64,000 nt of DNA from Bradyrhizobium sp. 195 (lineage in GTDB: Bacteria; Pseudomonadota; Alphaproteobacteria; Rhizobiales; Xanthobacteraceae): positions 3,968,001 through 4,032,000 of the forward strand of contig NZ_CP082161.1 in the NCBI RefSeq assembly GCF_023101665.1, written 5' to 3'. The notes beneath the pieces are model-generated. The model did no database searches and was not told where the DNA came from. It saw nothing but the letters and a program-made list of their open reading frames with translations. Of the stretch, positions 1 to 7,285 are shown piece by piece; the first letter of the stretch is position 1; every line of letters starts with the position of its first letter. Position numbers and translations under genes: made by a program.

Positions 1-184
1 AGCGCGCGGCTATTCGCGCGACTTTCCGCTCGAACGCATGGCGCGCGATGTCCGCATGTTCACGATCGGCGGCGGCACGGCTCAGGTGCTGCGCACTTTG
101 GTCGCGGGCAGAGTCCTGGGCTGGAAGCTGCCGCAGACGCGCGATGGCTACGTCGCGTCGAGGGACCTTACGGAAAAGAACTAA
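1..184 (+). CDS. acyl-CoA dehydrogenase, C-terminal end (partial)
   Basis: The reading frame enters from the left edge and stops with TAA at 182-184, giving about 60 residues. The tail contains GYSRDFPLERMARDVR followed by IGGGTAQVLR, which matches the conserved C-terminal helix of acyl-CoA dehydrogenases, where flavin and CoA contacts are completed. The protein would oxidise an acyl-CoA to the enoyl-CoA with FAD. The next gene starts 58 bases downstream on the same strand, so it probably shares an operon with the CoA-transferase-like pair. The substrate cannot be judged from the fragment. Confidence 0.85.
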   Translation, partial: ARGYSRDFPLERMARDVRMFTIGGGTAQVLRTLVAGRVLGWKLPQTRDGYVASRDLTEKN

Positions 185-241
185 GGCGCCGTCGTGAGTG
201 ACTGCGGCGTCCGGATTGGGACTCGAGGGAGAGGTGCAGAG

Positions 242-1048
242 ATGACAGACTTCGTGACGCCGCAGAAGATGGCCGAGATGATTCCGTCGGGGTGCAAGCT
301 TGGTTTGGCGCCGGATGACTACGCCGCGGCCCCCGGATTGGTTCGGATGCTGATCGATCGAGGCATTCGCGATCTCCATGTGGTCTGTGCGCCGATTGGC
401 GGCATGCAGGTCGATATGCTCATCGGCGCCGGCGCCGTGGCAACGCTGGAGACCAGCGCCGTCAGTCTCGGCGAGGCGGGCGGCGCGCCCTGTTTCAGCC
501 GGGCTGTCCGCGACGGATCCATTCGCCTCCGCGACGCGACTTGTCCCGCGGTGTTCGCGGGCCTGACCGCCGCGGAGAAGGGGGTTCCGTTCATGCCGAT
601 CCGCGGCATCATCGACAGTGACGTCTTGAAGAAACGGGACGACTGGAAGGTGACGTCCAACCCGTTCGACGATGGTGAGCAGATCGTCGTGGTCTCGGCG
701 ATTCGGCCCGACATCGCATTGTTTCATGCGCCTGAAGCAGATCGGTTTGGCAACGTTCGGCTGGGGCGTCGGCGCGAAACGATGCTGCTGGCCCATGCGT
801 CGAAGAAGGCGTTCGTGACGGTCGAGCGCATCTCCGATGTGTCCCTGCTCGAGGATGAGAAAATGGCCGCGGGTGTCTTGCCCGCGATCTACGTGAGCGC
901 GGTGGCACAGCTTCAGAACGGTGGATGGCCGACGGGGCTTTACGCGGAGTATCCCAGGGACGGGCAGGAGATCGAGAAATACGCCCGAGCGGCGCGGTCG
1001 CCGGAAGGATTTTTGGCCTACGTCCGGGACTCCAGGAGCGTCGCATGA
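242..1048 (+). CDS. CoA-transferase family protein, subunit A (IpdA-like)
   Basis: A 268-residue protein of the class I CoA-transferase alpha-subunit fold. The start at 242 is chosen because a purine-rich GGGAGAGG lies just upstream; an in-frame GTG at 194 is less likely. Segments such as GVPFMPIRGIIDSDV and APEADRFGNVRLG resemble the alpha subunits of glutaconate/3-oxoacid CoA-transferases and, more closely by eye, IpdA, a subunit of the ring-opening CoA hydrolase of steroid degradation. It overlaps the next gene by ATGA, so the two are translationally coupled and probably form a heteromer. Substrate unknown; steroid or other cyclic acyl-CoA breakdown is an inference from resemblance and the preceding acyl-CoA dehydrogenase. 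Confidence 0.8.
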   Translation: MTDFVTPQKMAEMIPSGCKLGLAPDDYAAAPGLVRMLIDRGIRDLHVVCAPIGGMQVDMLIGAGAVATLETSAVSLGEAGGAPCFSRAVRDGSIRLRDATCPAVFAGLTAAEKGVPFMPIRGIIDSDVLKKRDDWKVTSNPFDDGEQIVVVSAIRPDIALFHAPEADRFGNVRLGRRRETMLLAHASKKAFVTVERISDVSLLEDEKMAAGVLPAIYVSAVAQLQNGGWPTGLYAEYPRDGQEIEKYARAARSPEGFLAYVRDSRSVA

Positions 1049-1791
1049 GCGAGGCATGCACCAGCCGTGAGTTGATGATCTACACGATCTCGCGGCTGCT
1101 GAAGGGCGTGCGGCATGTTGCAGTCGGTCAATCGTCGCCGATGCCGGCGGCTGGAGCGATGCTGTTGCGGGCGATCAACCAGCGTGACGGACTGGAGCAC
1201 GTGCAGGTCTCGATCCTCGGGTCGGTCAAGCACAATTCCTTCACCGGGGGTGCCGAGGAGTTGTTCGATTGTGCCGCGCAGGGACGCCTCGACGCCTTCT
1301 TTCTCGGTGGGGGCCAGATCGACGGCCAGGGCAATATCAATCTCGTCGGCACCGGCGACTATCCGAACAATCCGGTCAGATGGCCCGGCTCGTTCGGCTC
1401 CGCCTACCTGTATTTTCTCGTTCCGCGAGTCATTCTGTTCCGTGAAGAGCATAGCCTGCGATCCCTGGTTGAGCGCGTCGACTTCGTGTCTGCCCCGGGT
1501 GTCACCGACGAGACGGTCTATCGGCGAGGCGGGCCTCATGCGCTGCTGACCAATGCGGCGCTGTTTTCCTTCGAACGGGAGGCGGGACGTTTTCGCCTCG
1601 AGAGCACGCATCCCGGCTACGATTGGCGCGACATTCGCGGCACGACGGGCTTCGCGTACGATAACGAGCAATGCGAGGTCACGACGCCGTCGCCGGACGA
1701 GGCGACACTGGCATTGATCCGGGGACGAATTCGGGAAGAACTGCGCGAATGCTATCCGCAGTTCGCGGGCAATATGCCGGGTCCGTGTTAG
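1045..1791 (+). CDS. CoA-transferase family protein, subunit B (IpdB-like)
   Basis: A 248-residue beta-subunit partner of the preceding gene, starting at the ATG of an ATGA overlap (1045-1048). It contains LGGGQIDGQGNINLVG and GGPHALLTNAALFSFE, which are typical of the family. The SENG-type segment carrying the catalytic glutamate of true class I CoA-transferases is not evident; the corresponding stretch reads ILGSVKHNSFTGG. This resembles IpdB-type proteins, which cleave carbon-carbon bonds in cyclic CoA thioesters rather than transfer CoA. Family membership is firm; the precise reaction is not. Confidence 0.8.
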   Translation: MSEACTSRELMIYTISRLLKGVRHVAVGQSSPMPAAGAMLLRAINQRDGLEHVQVSILGSVKHNSFTGGAEELFDCAAQGRLDAFFLGGGQIDGQGNINLVGTGDYPNNPVRWPGSFGSAYLYFLVPRVILFREEHSLRSLVERVDFVSAPGVTDETVYRRGGPHALLTNAALFSFEREAGRFRLESTHPGYDWRDIRGTTGFAYDNEQCEVTTPSPDEATLALIRGRIREELRECYPQFAGNMPGPC

Positions 1792-2119
1792 GATCTCGCG
1801 TCTGGCATTTTGCGACTTGTGTCAATTTAGGGCGCGTACTCGTCATCTGTGTCGATGTCTGCTTCCCTTCGATACCGACCGTCTATGTAATCGCGTTCGG
1901 GAGTGGAAGCGCCTTAGACGGGAGCCGAACGCCCATGTCTCCTTTGGGTCAGGCATCGAAGAACTCAGAACGAGTATCCCGGCTGCTCTGCCCCTCATTG
2001 CCGACAGGAAAGACTTCGGATCGAGTTTGTCGCGAAGGGCCAGAAGCTGAAGTGTCGTTATCGCGGTCGTGTGCTATTCCGTTCTGGCGCCGTCAGCCCG
2101 CACCAAATAGGGAGCTACA
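1792..2119. other. intergenic region with a degenerate dispersed motif
   Basis: No convincing gene. The only recognisable structure is a degenerate copy of a composite intergenic motif at 1935-2006, described separately. A ribosome binding site GGAG lies at the right end, ahead of the RidA-family gene. Confidence 0.5.
1935..2006. repeat. composite dispersed motif, copy 1
   Basis: ATGTCTCCTTTGGGTCA at 1935-1951 is followed 31 bases later by CTGCTCTGCC and GCCGACA. The same two halves with nearly the same spacing occur at 4770-4840, so this looks like a degenerate copy of a dispersed intergenic repeat rather than coding sequence. Confidence 0.5.
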
Positions 2120-2539
2120 ATGAGCCGATCCATAAAGGTCGCTGCAGGATTGTTTGATAGTCGACCGTATGGCTTTGCTCAGGTCGCAGTCGTCCGGACG
2201 CCGTTCGGCGACGTTGCAAATGTTTCTGGCCAAGTCGCTTGGGATGCCGATCGAAAAATCATTGGTGTCGGTGACATCGCGCGTCAACTTGAAAAGAGCC
2301 TCGAAAATCTAGCTGTCGCACTGGCTTCGGTTGGCGCGACGCTCAATGACGTCGGCGCACTTCGCCTCTACATCAAGCAGGAATATCTGCACGAAAGCGA
2401 GGCGATCAGTGGCGCGCTCAGGGCAACATTCGGAGATAATCCGCCTTGCGCAACGTGGATCGGGGTGCCGAGCCTCGCCAACGACGCGTTTCTGATTGAG
2501 GTGGAGCCTTCCAGCGTTTTCCTTGCGCGCGTCGTGTGA
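2120..2539 (+). CDS. RidA/YjgF/YER057c-UK114 family protein
   Basis: A 139-residue protein with the RidA pattern: GQVAWDADRKIIGVGDIARQ, then a long helix ENLAVALASVGATLNDV and the C-terminal PPCATWIGVPSLAND-IEVEP strand region. RidA proteins form trimers and hydrolyse reactive enamine/imine intermediates released by PLP enzymes, or act in catabolic pathways as deaminases. The canonical arginine usually found before the TWIGV-type strand is not obvious, because the sequence reads CATW, so this may be a divergent subfamily. GGAG lies 8 bases before the ATG. It stands alone before the insertion sequence. Confidence 0.85.
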   Translation: MSRSIKVAAGLFDSRPYGFAQVAVVRTPFGDVANVSGQVAWDADRKIIGVGDIARQLEKSLENLAVALASVGATLNDVGALRLYIKQEYLHESEAISGALRATFGDNPPCATWIGVPSLANDAFLIEVEPSSVFLARVV

Positions 2540-2541
2540 AC

Positions 2542-2561
2542 GTCCGCTTTGGGTCACAAGC
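2542..2561. repeat. dispersed motif, half copy
   Basis: GTCCGCTTTGGGTCACAAGC shares its core with the motifs at 1935, 4770, 6149 and 6243. It lies between the RidA-family gene and the left end of the insertion sequence, so the element may have inserted close to or within a repeat copy. Confidence 0.45.
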
Positions 2562-2617
2562 CGACGCGTGGCGGGCAGTGCGGCAAGGTCAACTATGGGC
2601 CATGTGTGGACGGCTCC

Positions 2618-2865
2618 GGGTTGGCAAGAAGAATCTTCACGCTGCAGGGATTGGTCGGAGCAGCCATGTGTTCGGCCTTTTCGCGCGGTATACGTGACCG
2701 CTGGCCATAATGCCCTCCGCGGATCAGGTCCCGGTCAAAAGCACGCATTCGAGATGCCATGGCCCATGTGGGTTGTCCTGATCGCCGGATCGACCGGCAC
2801 TGCATTACGTGCTGTTCGTCCTCCCAACCGTTACGTCACGTCGGATATGCCCGACGCGATCTCGT
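2618..2865 (-). ncRNA. candidate bridge/seeker RNA region of the IS1111-type element
   Basis: This 248-base stretch between the transposase stop and the inverted repeat has no open frame of note. In IS1111-type elements the guide RNA that selects donor and target DNA is reported to come from the region downstream of the transposase. The minus-strand sequence at 2767-2759 reads ATGGGCCAT, identical to the plus strand at 2595-2603, directly outside the left inverted repeat, so such an RNA could pair with the element junction. RNA boundaries cannot be set from sequence alone. Confidence 0.35.
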
Positions 2866-3897
2866 TTAGGCCGCCAGCGCGGCCGGTTCCTGATAGCGTT
2901 CGTTCCTGGCCATCATCGCCCAAGCAATCCGGGCGAGTTTGTTGGCTAACGCGATCGCCGCGACCTTGGCGGGCCGCCGGGCCAACAATCGTGTGAGCCA
3001 GGGTCGATGATCGGGGCCGTGAATCTTGGCGTAGCGGATCACCGCGAGTGCGCCAGCCGTGAACAGGCTACGCAAATAGCGATCGCCTTGCTTGGTAATG
3101 CTGCCAAGCCTGTCTTTGCCCCCGCTCGAGCTCTGCTTTGGCACGAGACCGACCCAAGCCGAGAAGTCTCGCCCGGATCGGAAGGCTTTAGGATCGGCAA
3201 TGCTGGCGACCAGCGCTGTTGCCAGCGCCGGACCGACGCCGGGAATAACATCAAGCCGCTGGCTCGTCGCGTTTGATCGATGCCAGGCTATGATGCGTCG
3301 GTCGAACTCAAGGATGCGAGCCTTTAGAGCGCACAGTTGTTCGCCGAGAGCGGCTAGGCACATCCGGGCGACCTCCGGGATCCGGTCTTCGGCTTTATCG
3401 GCGACGACTTCCAGTAGTTGCTCGACACCTCTGCGTCCGACGGGAGCGACGATACCGAACTCGGCAAGATAGGCGCGGATTGAATTGATGACCGAAGTCT
3501 GCTGCCGGATAAAAAGATGGCGCGCTCGATGAAGCATTAGGCAACTCTGTTGCTCGATTGTCTTGGTCGGCACAAACCGCATATTGGGTCTCGTGACCGC
3601 CTCGCAAATCGCCTCTGCATCGGCCGTATCGTTCTTCTGCCGCTTGACGTAGGGCTTCACGTAACCCGGAGGCATCAACCGCACTGTATGCCCCAACGCC
3701 TGCAGTTCGCGGGACCAATAATGGGATGACGCGCAAGCTTCGATTCCCACCAAGCACGGCGGCAGCTTCTCAAAGAAGGAATGCACAAAACGGCGTTTTA
3801 ACTGCCGGCGCATCACCACCTGACCGGCTCCATCGACGCCGTGCACCTGGAAGACCGACTTTGCGATATCCAGACCAATCGTCGAAATTGACTGCAT
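2866..3897 (-). CDS. IS110-family transposase (DEDD recombinase)
   Basis: A 343-residue protein with the N-terminal RuvC-like DEDD domain: D10 in GLDIAK, E53 in GIEACASSHYW, and D90/D93 in KNDTADAEA. The C-terminal transposase domain contains IPGVGPALATAL and the SSSGGKDRLG segment with the nucleophilic-serine region, followed by KQGDRYLRSLF. It would catalyse excision and integration through a Holliday-like intermediate, guided by an element-encoded RNA. The length is normal for the family and there is no frameshift, so the copy may be functional. Confidence 0.95.
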   Translation of the reverse strand: MQSISTIGLDIAKSVFQVHGVDGAGQVVMRRQLKRRFVHSFFEKLPPCLVGIEACASSHYWSRELQALGHTVRLMPPGYVKPYVKRQKNDTADAEAICEAVTRPNMRFVPTKTIEQQSCLMLHRARHLFIRQQTSVINSIRAYLAEFGIVAPVGRRGVEQLLEVVADKAEDRIPEVARMCLAALGEQLCALKARILEFDRRIIAWHRSNATSQRLDVIPGVGPALATALVASIADPKAFRSGRDFSAWVGLVPKQSSSGGKDRLGSITKQGDRYLRSLFTAGALAVIRYAKIHGPDHRPWLTRLLARRPAKVAAIALANKLARIAWAMMARNERYQEPAALAA

Positions 3898-4036
3898 AGG
3901 CTGCTCCTCCGAATCGTGGGAGCTTTAAACGGCGCCCACTCCTTGGCACTCTCGTGCCCGTGGAGGAGCCGTCCACAGCATCATAAGCGGAAGTTTCGCA
4001 CGCGCTCGCTACGGTCGGTGCGGGTCTTGTCAGGTC

Positions 4037-4219
4037 TCAGATGAGGCCGAAAGTGATCGCGATTAAGAAGAACACGACCAGCCCGATGGCGACCATCTTA
4101 AAGATGTAAGCGGCCTCGACATCGTGCCCAAGCCATTCGAAGTCTGGCCCCCATAGGACGGTTGCAACGAACCCCAGAACCAGGGTCGTGATCAGCAGGA
4201 TCACGTAGACGGTGTCCAT
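4037..4219 (-). CDS. small two-helix membrane protein
   Basis: About 60 residues with two hydrophobic helices: VYVILLITTLVLGFVATVLW near the N-terminus and MVAIGLVVFFLIAITFGLI at the C-terminus, joined by a short acidic loop. ATG at 4219 is preferred over TTG at 4222, and GAGG lies upstream. It follows the 130-residue membrane protein gene with about a 10-base gap on the same strand, so they are probably co-transcribed. No family recognised. Confidence 0.6.
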   Translation of the reverse strand: MDTVYVILLITTLVLGFVATVLWGPDFEWLGHDVEAAYIFKMVAIGLVVFFLIAITFGLI

Positions 4220-4229
4220 CAATTGAGCC

Positions 4230-4622
4230 TCACTCGCGGACGCTGGAGTGTCTCACAAGCTGAGGCACGTCTGCGTGCTGTTCGTGCCCTGATCCGTACA
4301 GCCAAAGGCCATAGCCAACGGCAAAATGAAAGAGGGTGAATGCAAGGAGTGCTTCCAATACGTTTCCATCTAGGGGGAATTGCTCGACAAGGCCCCACCC
4401 GACGATCATGGAAAAACACTTCGCGAACACGATGCAGGCGAGCGCACGCCAGAATTTGCGAGGAAGGAGGATCACTTCGAACGACATCAGCACAAGGCCG
4501 ATAGTCGAAAGTACCTCTATTGCAAAATTGATGATCTGGCCCGGGTCATACGACCCTAGATCGCGAAGGCTGAAACTCGCGAGCAAAACATTGACGAGCG
4601 CAAAAAGCTTCCAAGCGCCCAT
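4230..4622 (-). CDS. hypothetical membrane protein
   Basis: A 130-residue protein with about four hydrophobic segments, for example LFALVNVLLASF, VLSTIGLVLMSFEVILL, ALACIVFAKCFSMIVGW and LLAFTLFHFAVGYGLWLY. GGGAGA lies a suitable distance before the ATG at 4622. It is the first gene of a two-gene unit with the 60-residue membrane protein. I do not recognise the family, and nothing in the context gives a function. Confidence 0.65.
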   Translation of the reverse strand: MGAWKLFALVNVLLASFSLRDLGSYDPGQIINFAIEVLSTIGLVLMSFEVILLPRKFWRALACIVFAKCFSMIVGWGLVEQFPLDGNVLEALLAFTLFHFAVGYGLWLYGSGHEQHADVPQLVRHSSVRE

Positions 4623-4963
4623 GTTGATCTCCCACCGGTAGTGCGACTCTAGGTAGATATCATGGGTAAATATCTCGCTTAGAAACCTGGCTTAAGTGTA
4701 GTTACGGCAAAAGCTCAAGACTTCGGAAACAGGCACTGCGGAACCAGCCATCAGACCGAGTACTCGAAGTCCGCAATGGGTCAAAAGCGGAATATTGGAG
4801 CTGCTCAAGACACGATCTGCTCTGCCTCCCAAAGCGGACAAGCCAGAGCTTCAGCTGAACGTTGCCATCGGGCCATGAGCGGACTGGGTCTACCCAGGTG
4901 GGTCGACTTCTCCACGGCGGCTAAAGGCAATGCGAGCGTGGCAAGGCCCTGCCGACGACGGAA
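4623..4963. other. gene-free region with dispersed motif
   Basis: No supported gene. It contains the best copy of the composite dispersed motif (4770-4840). The rest has no structure I can identify. Confidence 0.5.
4770..4840. repeat. composite dispersed motif, copy 2
   Basis: TCCGC-AATGGGTCAAAA-GCGGA is a short inverted repeat at 4770-4791. It is followed 33 bases after GGGTCA by CTGCTCTGCC and then AAAGCGGACA. The two-part layout repeats that at 1935-2006. Confidence 0.6.
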
Positions 4964-6010
4964 TTACTGGCTTGCCGCCGCAGCGGCGGTCGCCACATAT
5001 TTCGTGTAGAATTCGGCGACCCGGCCGCGCCACATACCGACGAACGCCTCGGACGTCACGTTGTCCACCGATTTCCAGGTGCGCTTGAACGCCGGAAGTG
5101 CATTGCCCCAAATCGCGCGTTTGCACCACCTCTCACCCTTCTCCTTGCCCTCGCTGGTGGCGCACATGGATTTCCAGGCGGTGCGAGCGGGCCGGCTAAT
5201 GTGCTGAGCGGCGCCTTCCCAGCCCTGCTGATGGATCAGGTAAAGATCGCTCATGTCCGGCGTCCGGTGCGTGATCCACCCGAACTGGACGCCTTCGGTA
5301 ATGATTTTGTAGGCGGCCGCAACGGCGTTGTCCCGCGGATTGCGAATCTGCCCGAAGCCGAACTTCCCGAACTCGTAGTGGCTCAGCTGAAACAGGCCAA
5401 TATACGACCCGGTGCGTTGATTGGGGTTGAAACCGGATTCGATCTTTGCAACTGCCATCATGAAATTGAAATCGAGACCAAATGCGTCGGAAGCGCGTTT
5501 GATCTCTTCGGCCGGCGTTCCGACCGGAATGTCCTTGAACGCACGCAAGACGATCTCCGCCGGTTTCTCGGCAGGCGGCAGTTCGGACCAGACGTAGTAG
5601 ATCAGATAGCGGAAATCCTGCGTCGACGCCGCTTTCGGAGCATCGCTTGACGCATCGCGCGCTGCCGGCAGCGGTTGGACGATATCCTGTCCCAACGACG
5701 CCAATTTTGGCGCGACGGGCTCATCGACGATCTCGGCCCCCGTGCTCAACGGCGCGGAACCTGCTGACGTCACCGAGCCAGGCTCTGCTCTTTCTGCCCG
5801 AAGCGCTGCCGCAAGTCTGGCGGATGCCTCTTCGTACAACGCAGGTGTCACCATGTTCGCAGGAGCTGTGATGTTCGCAGGAGCCGCTATGTTCGCTGCA
5901 GCTTCCGGCATGACATCCGGTACCGTCCCGGCCAGTCTGTTACCCGCGGCCAGACAAAGTCCCACGGATGCGAGAGCCGCCACGATGCAGCTGGTCTGCC
6001 AAACCTTCAT
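4964..6010 (-). CDS. lytic transglycosylase, SLT domain
   Basis: A 348-residue exported protein. An N-terminal hydrophobic signal segment (CIVAALASVGLCLAAG) is followed by an alanine/proline-rich low-complexity stretch with small repeats (AAPAN, TAPAN). The C-terminal half carries the lysozyme-like SLT domain with AKIESGFNPNQRTG (catalytic Glu about residue 191) and YIGLFQLSHYEF, a variant of the usual GLMQ motif. Such enzymes cleave peptidoglycan between MurNAc and GlcNAc with anhydro-ring formation, acting in the periplasm. It is a single gene with no secretion-system neighbours, so general wall remodelling is likely. Confidence 0.85.
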   Translation of the reverse strand: MKVWQTSCIVAALASVGLCLAAGNRLAGTVPDVMPEAAANIAAPANITAPANMVTPALYEEASARLAAALRAERAEPGSVTSAGSAPLSTGAEIVDEPVAPKLASLGQDIVQPLPAARDASSDAPKAASTQDFRYLIYYVWSELPPAEKPAEIVLRAFKDIPVGTPAEEIKRASDAFGLDFNFMMAVAKIESGFNPNQRTGSYIGLFQLSHYEFGKFGFGQIRNPRDNAVAAAYKIITEGVQFGWITHRTPDMSDLYLIHQQGWEGAAQHISRPARTAWKSMCATSEGKEKGERWCKRAIWGNALPAFKRTWKSVDNVTSEAFVGMWRGRVAEFYTKYVATAAAAASQ

Positions 6011-6148
6011 TACCCGAAGTCCAGGGATGGCTTCTGTACAAAGGCTGTTCGCATGTCCTTGCGCCTGTGGGTGAGGGTTCTTCGTAGAATCTTAAGGTTT
6101 AAATGTGGTGAACGAGGCAGGCCTTCTGCCGCGCCATCATCCGATGTG

Positions 6149-6170
6149 TCCCGATTTGGGTCACAAGCGG
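6149..6170. repeat. dispersed motif, half copy
   Basis: A CCGATTTGGGTCACAAGCGG core, related to the motifs at 2542 and 4770. Only the first half is recognisable. Confidence 0.45.
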
Positions 6171-6242
6171 CCCCGGCGGGAGTCGTGAGGCACGGCCATG
6201 GGTCCTTTTTCGGCGGACGCACCGGGATCATTGGCTGGTCAG

Positions 6243-6266
6243 ATGTTCGCTTTTGCCCATAAGCGG
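6243..6266. repeat. dispersed motif, variant half copy
   Basis: TTCGCTTTTGCCCATAAGCGG is an imperfect palindrome with CGCTTTTG against CATAAGCG, similar in size to the other copies. Confidence 0.4.
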
Positions 6267-6416
6267 CGACCGGGGCTGGGCCGGGAGCGTTGCGGTCGGA
6301 CGGCCCCTCATGATTCAAACTCCCAAACTTGGAACGCCGTAATGAATCCGCGTCCTGGTATCTTCGTGGCCCGGGTCCTCGATCTAAGTCCACGATCCCC
6401 CCGTATCTCGGCTAAA

Positions 6417-7011
6417 GTGCATGGGGTTGTTTCCTCGCTTTTGGTCGACCGCTCCCTGCGGGCGCTTCCGTCTGCCGTCGCTGCTCTGTCAAAATTCGCT
6501 TTACAAGAATTCGGATATGCCGTATGTTTTGCGCATCCCACCCGCCGCAAGGGGCGTTTCGCGATCGTCACGGGACGCGGGCTGGGAGGCGGTGGCCGCG
6601 ACGGCGTTGGCGCGCTGGGCAGGCTGCAGGGCGGGAATCCCCGTGAGCAGCGGCACGCGCGAAACGACACGGCGCCGACAGCGTCCTCGTTCGGCCGCGA
6701 TGGCGAGCGCACGCCAGCCGTCGCGGACAGGAGTGGGGATGTGCGCGGACGGCAAAATCGTGTGGTCCTGACGCCCGGGGTCTGTGCGTCAAGTGTTGCG
6801 GTGATGCGGTGGCCCAACCGGGTTCGCGCATCAGCCATCCGCAAGGCGACGGGGGCAATAGTGCATCGCTCCCCGGGGAGAGCACGACATAAGCCGTAAA
6901 TCCATCCGTGCAGGGAAGGCCGGTCGTTCCGGCGTCACCTGTAGTCCACCCCGTGCGCGTCTTGTTCGCACACGGGACCGCGGGTGCCAGCCGGCGCCCG
7001 GCCTTCCCTGC
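6417..7011. repeat. long structured intergenic repeat element
   Basis: This non-coding stretch begins with GTGCATGGGGTTGTTT, which recurs exactly at 61035-61050. It ends in a large fold: GCAGGGAAGGCCGG (6910-6923) pairs perfectly with 6998-7011, enclosing a second hairpin CCCGTGCG / CGCACACGGG (6951-6976). From memory, similar sequence is widespread between genes in Bradyrhizobium and relatives; a search would be needed to confirm this. Open frames inside it are probably spurious. It could be a mobile repeat or a structured RNA. Confidence 0.55.
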
Positions 7012-7133
7012 GCCCTTTCTCAAGAAGGGAGCAACGAAGAGAGCAAAGCTCGGGCGAAATGAGCCGCGAGAACGCGAAGGTGTGTCTGCGATGACGATGC
7101 GATGTGAAAGAGCGACGCCGCCCCCACGCACTC

Positions 7134-7213
7134 CGTCATTGCGAGCGCAGCGAAGCAATCCAGACTGTCTCGGCGGAGGGATTCTGGATTGCTTCGCTGC
7201 GCTCGCAATGACG
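7134..7213. repeat. palindromic repeat, family A (copy 1)
   Basis: Perfect 31-base arms (CGTCATTGCGAGCGCAGCGA... and its reverse complement) at 7134-7164 and 7183-7213 enclose an 18-base loop. Members of the same family occur at 19741, 36755, 40407 and 46535. Confidence 0.9.
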
Positions 7214-7285
7214 GCGTGGAGGCACCCGGGCAGACTCGTTCCCCGGACGCGGCTCAGCAGCGCAGCTTGTCCGGGACACGGCGCC

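Larger units (their letters stand above)
2605..3977 (-). mobile_element. IS110-family insertion sequence, IS1111 type
   Basis: One transposase gene is flanked by a perfect 13-bp inverted repeat: TGTGGACGGCTCC at 2605-2617 and its reverse complement at 3965-3977. Subterminal inverted repeats of about this length are known for the IS1111 subgroup, in which the true ends lie a few bases outside them. No target-site duplication is obvious, as expected. About 248 bases follow the transposase stop inside the element but only about 67 precede its start. The long downstream tail is also typical of IS1111 members. Confidence 0.85.
6011..6416. other. gene-free upstream region with two motif copies
   Basis: No supported gene. 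Two relatives of the dispersed motif lie here, at 6149-6170 and 6243-6266. Several open frames run through on both strands but show no protein-like composition. Confidence 0.45.

Noticed and set aside
6198..6899. Open frames of 130-230 codons in the 6.0-7.0 kb gap
   Set aside because: They overlap the structured repeat, have no plausible ribosome site and give arginine/proline-rich translations.
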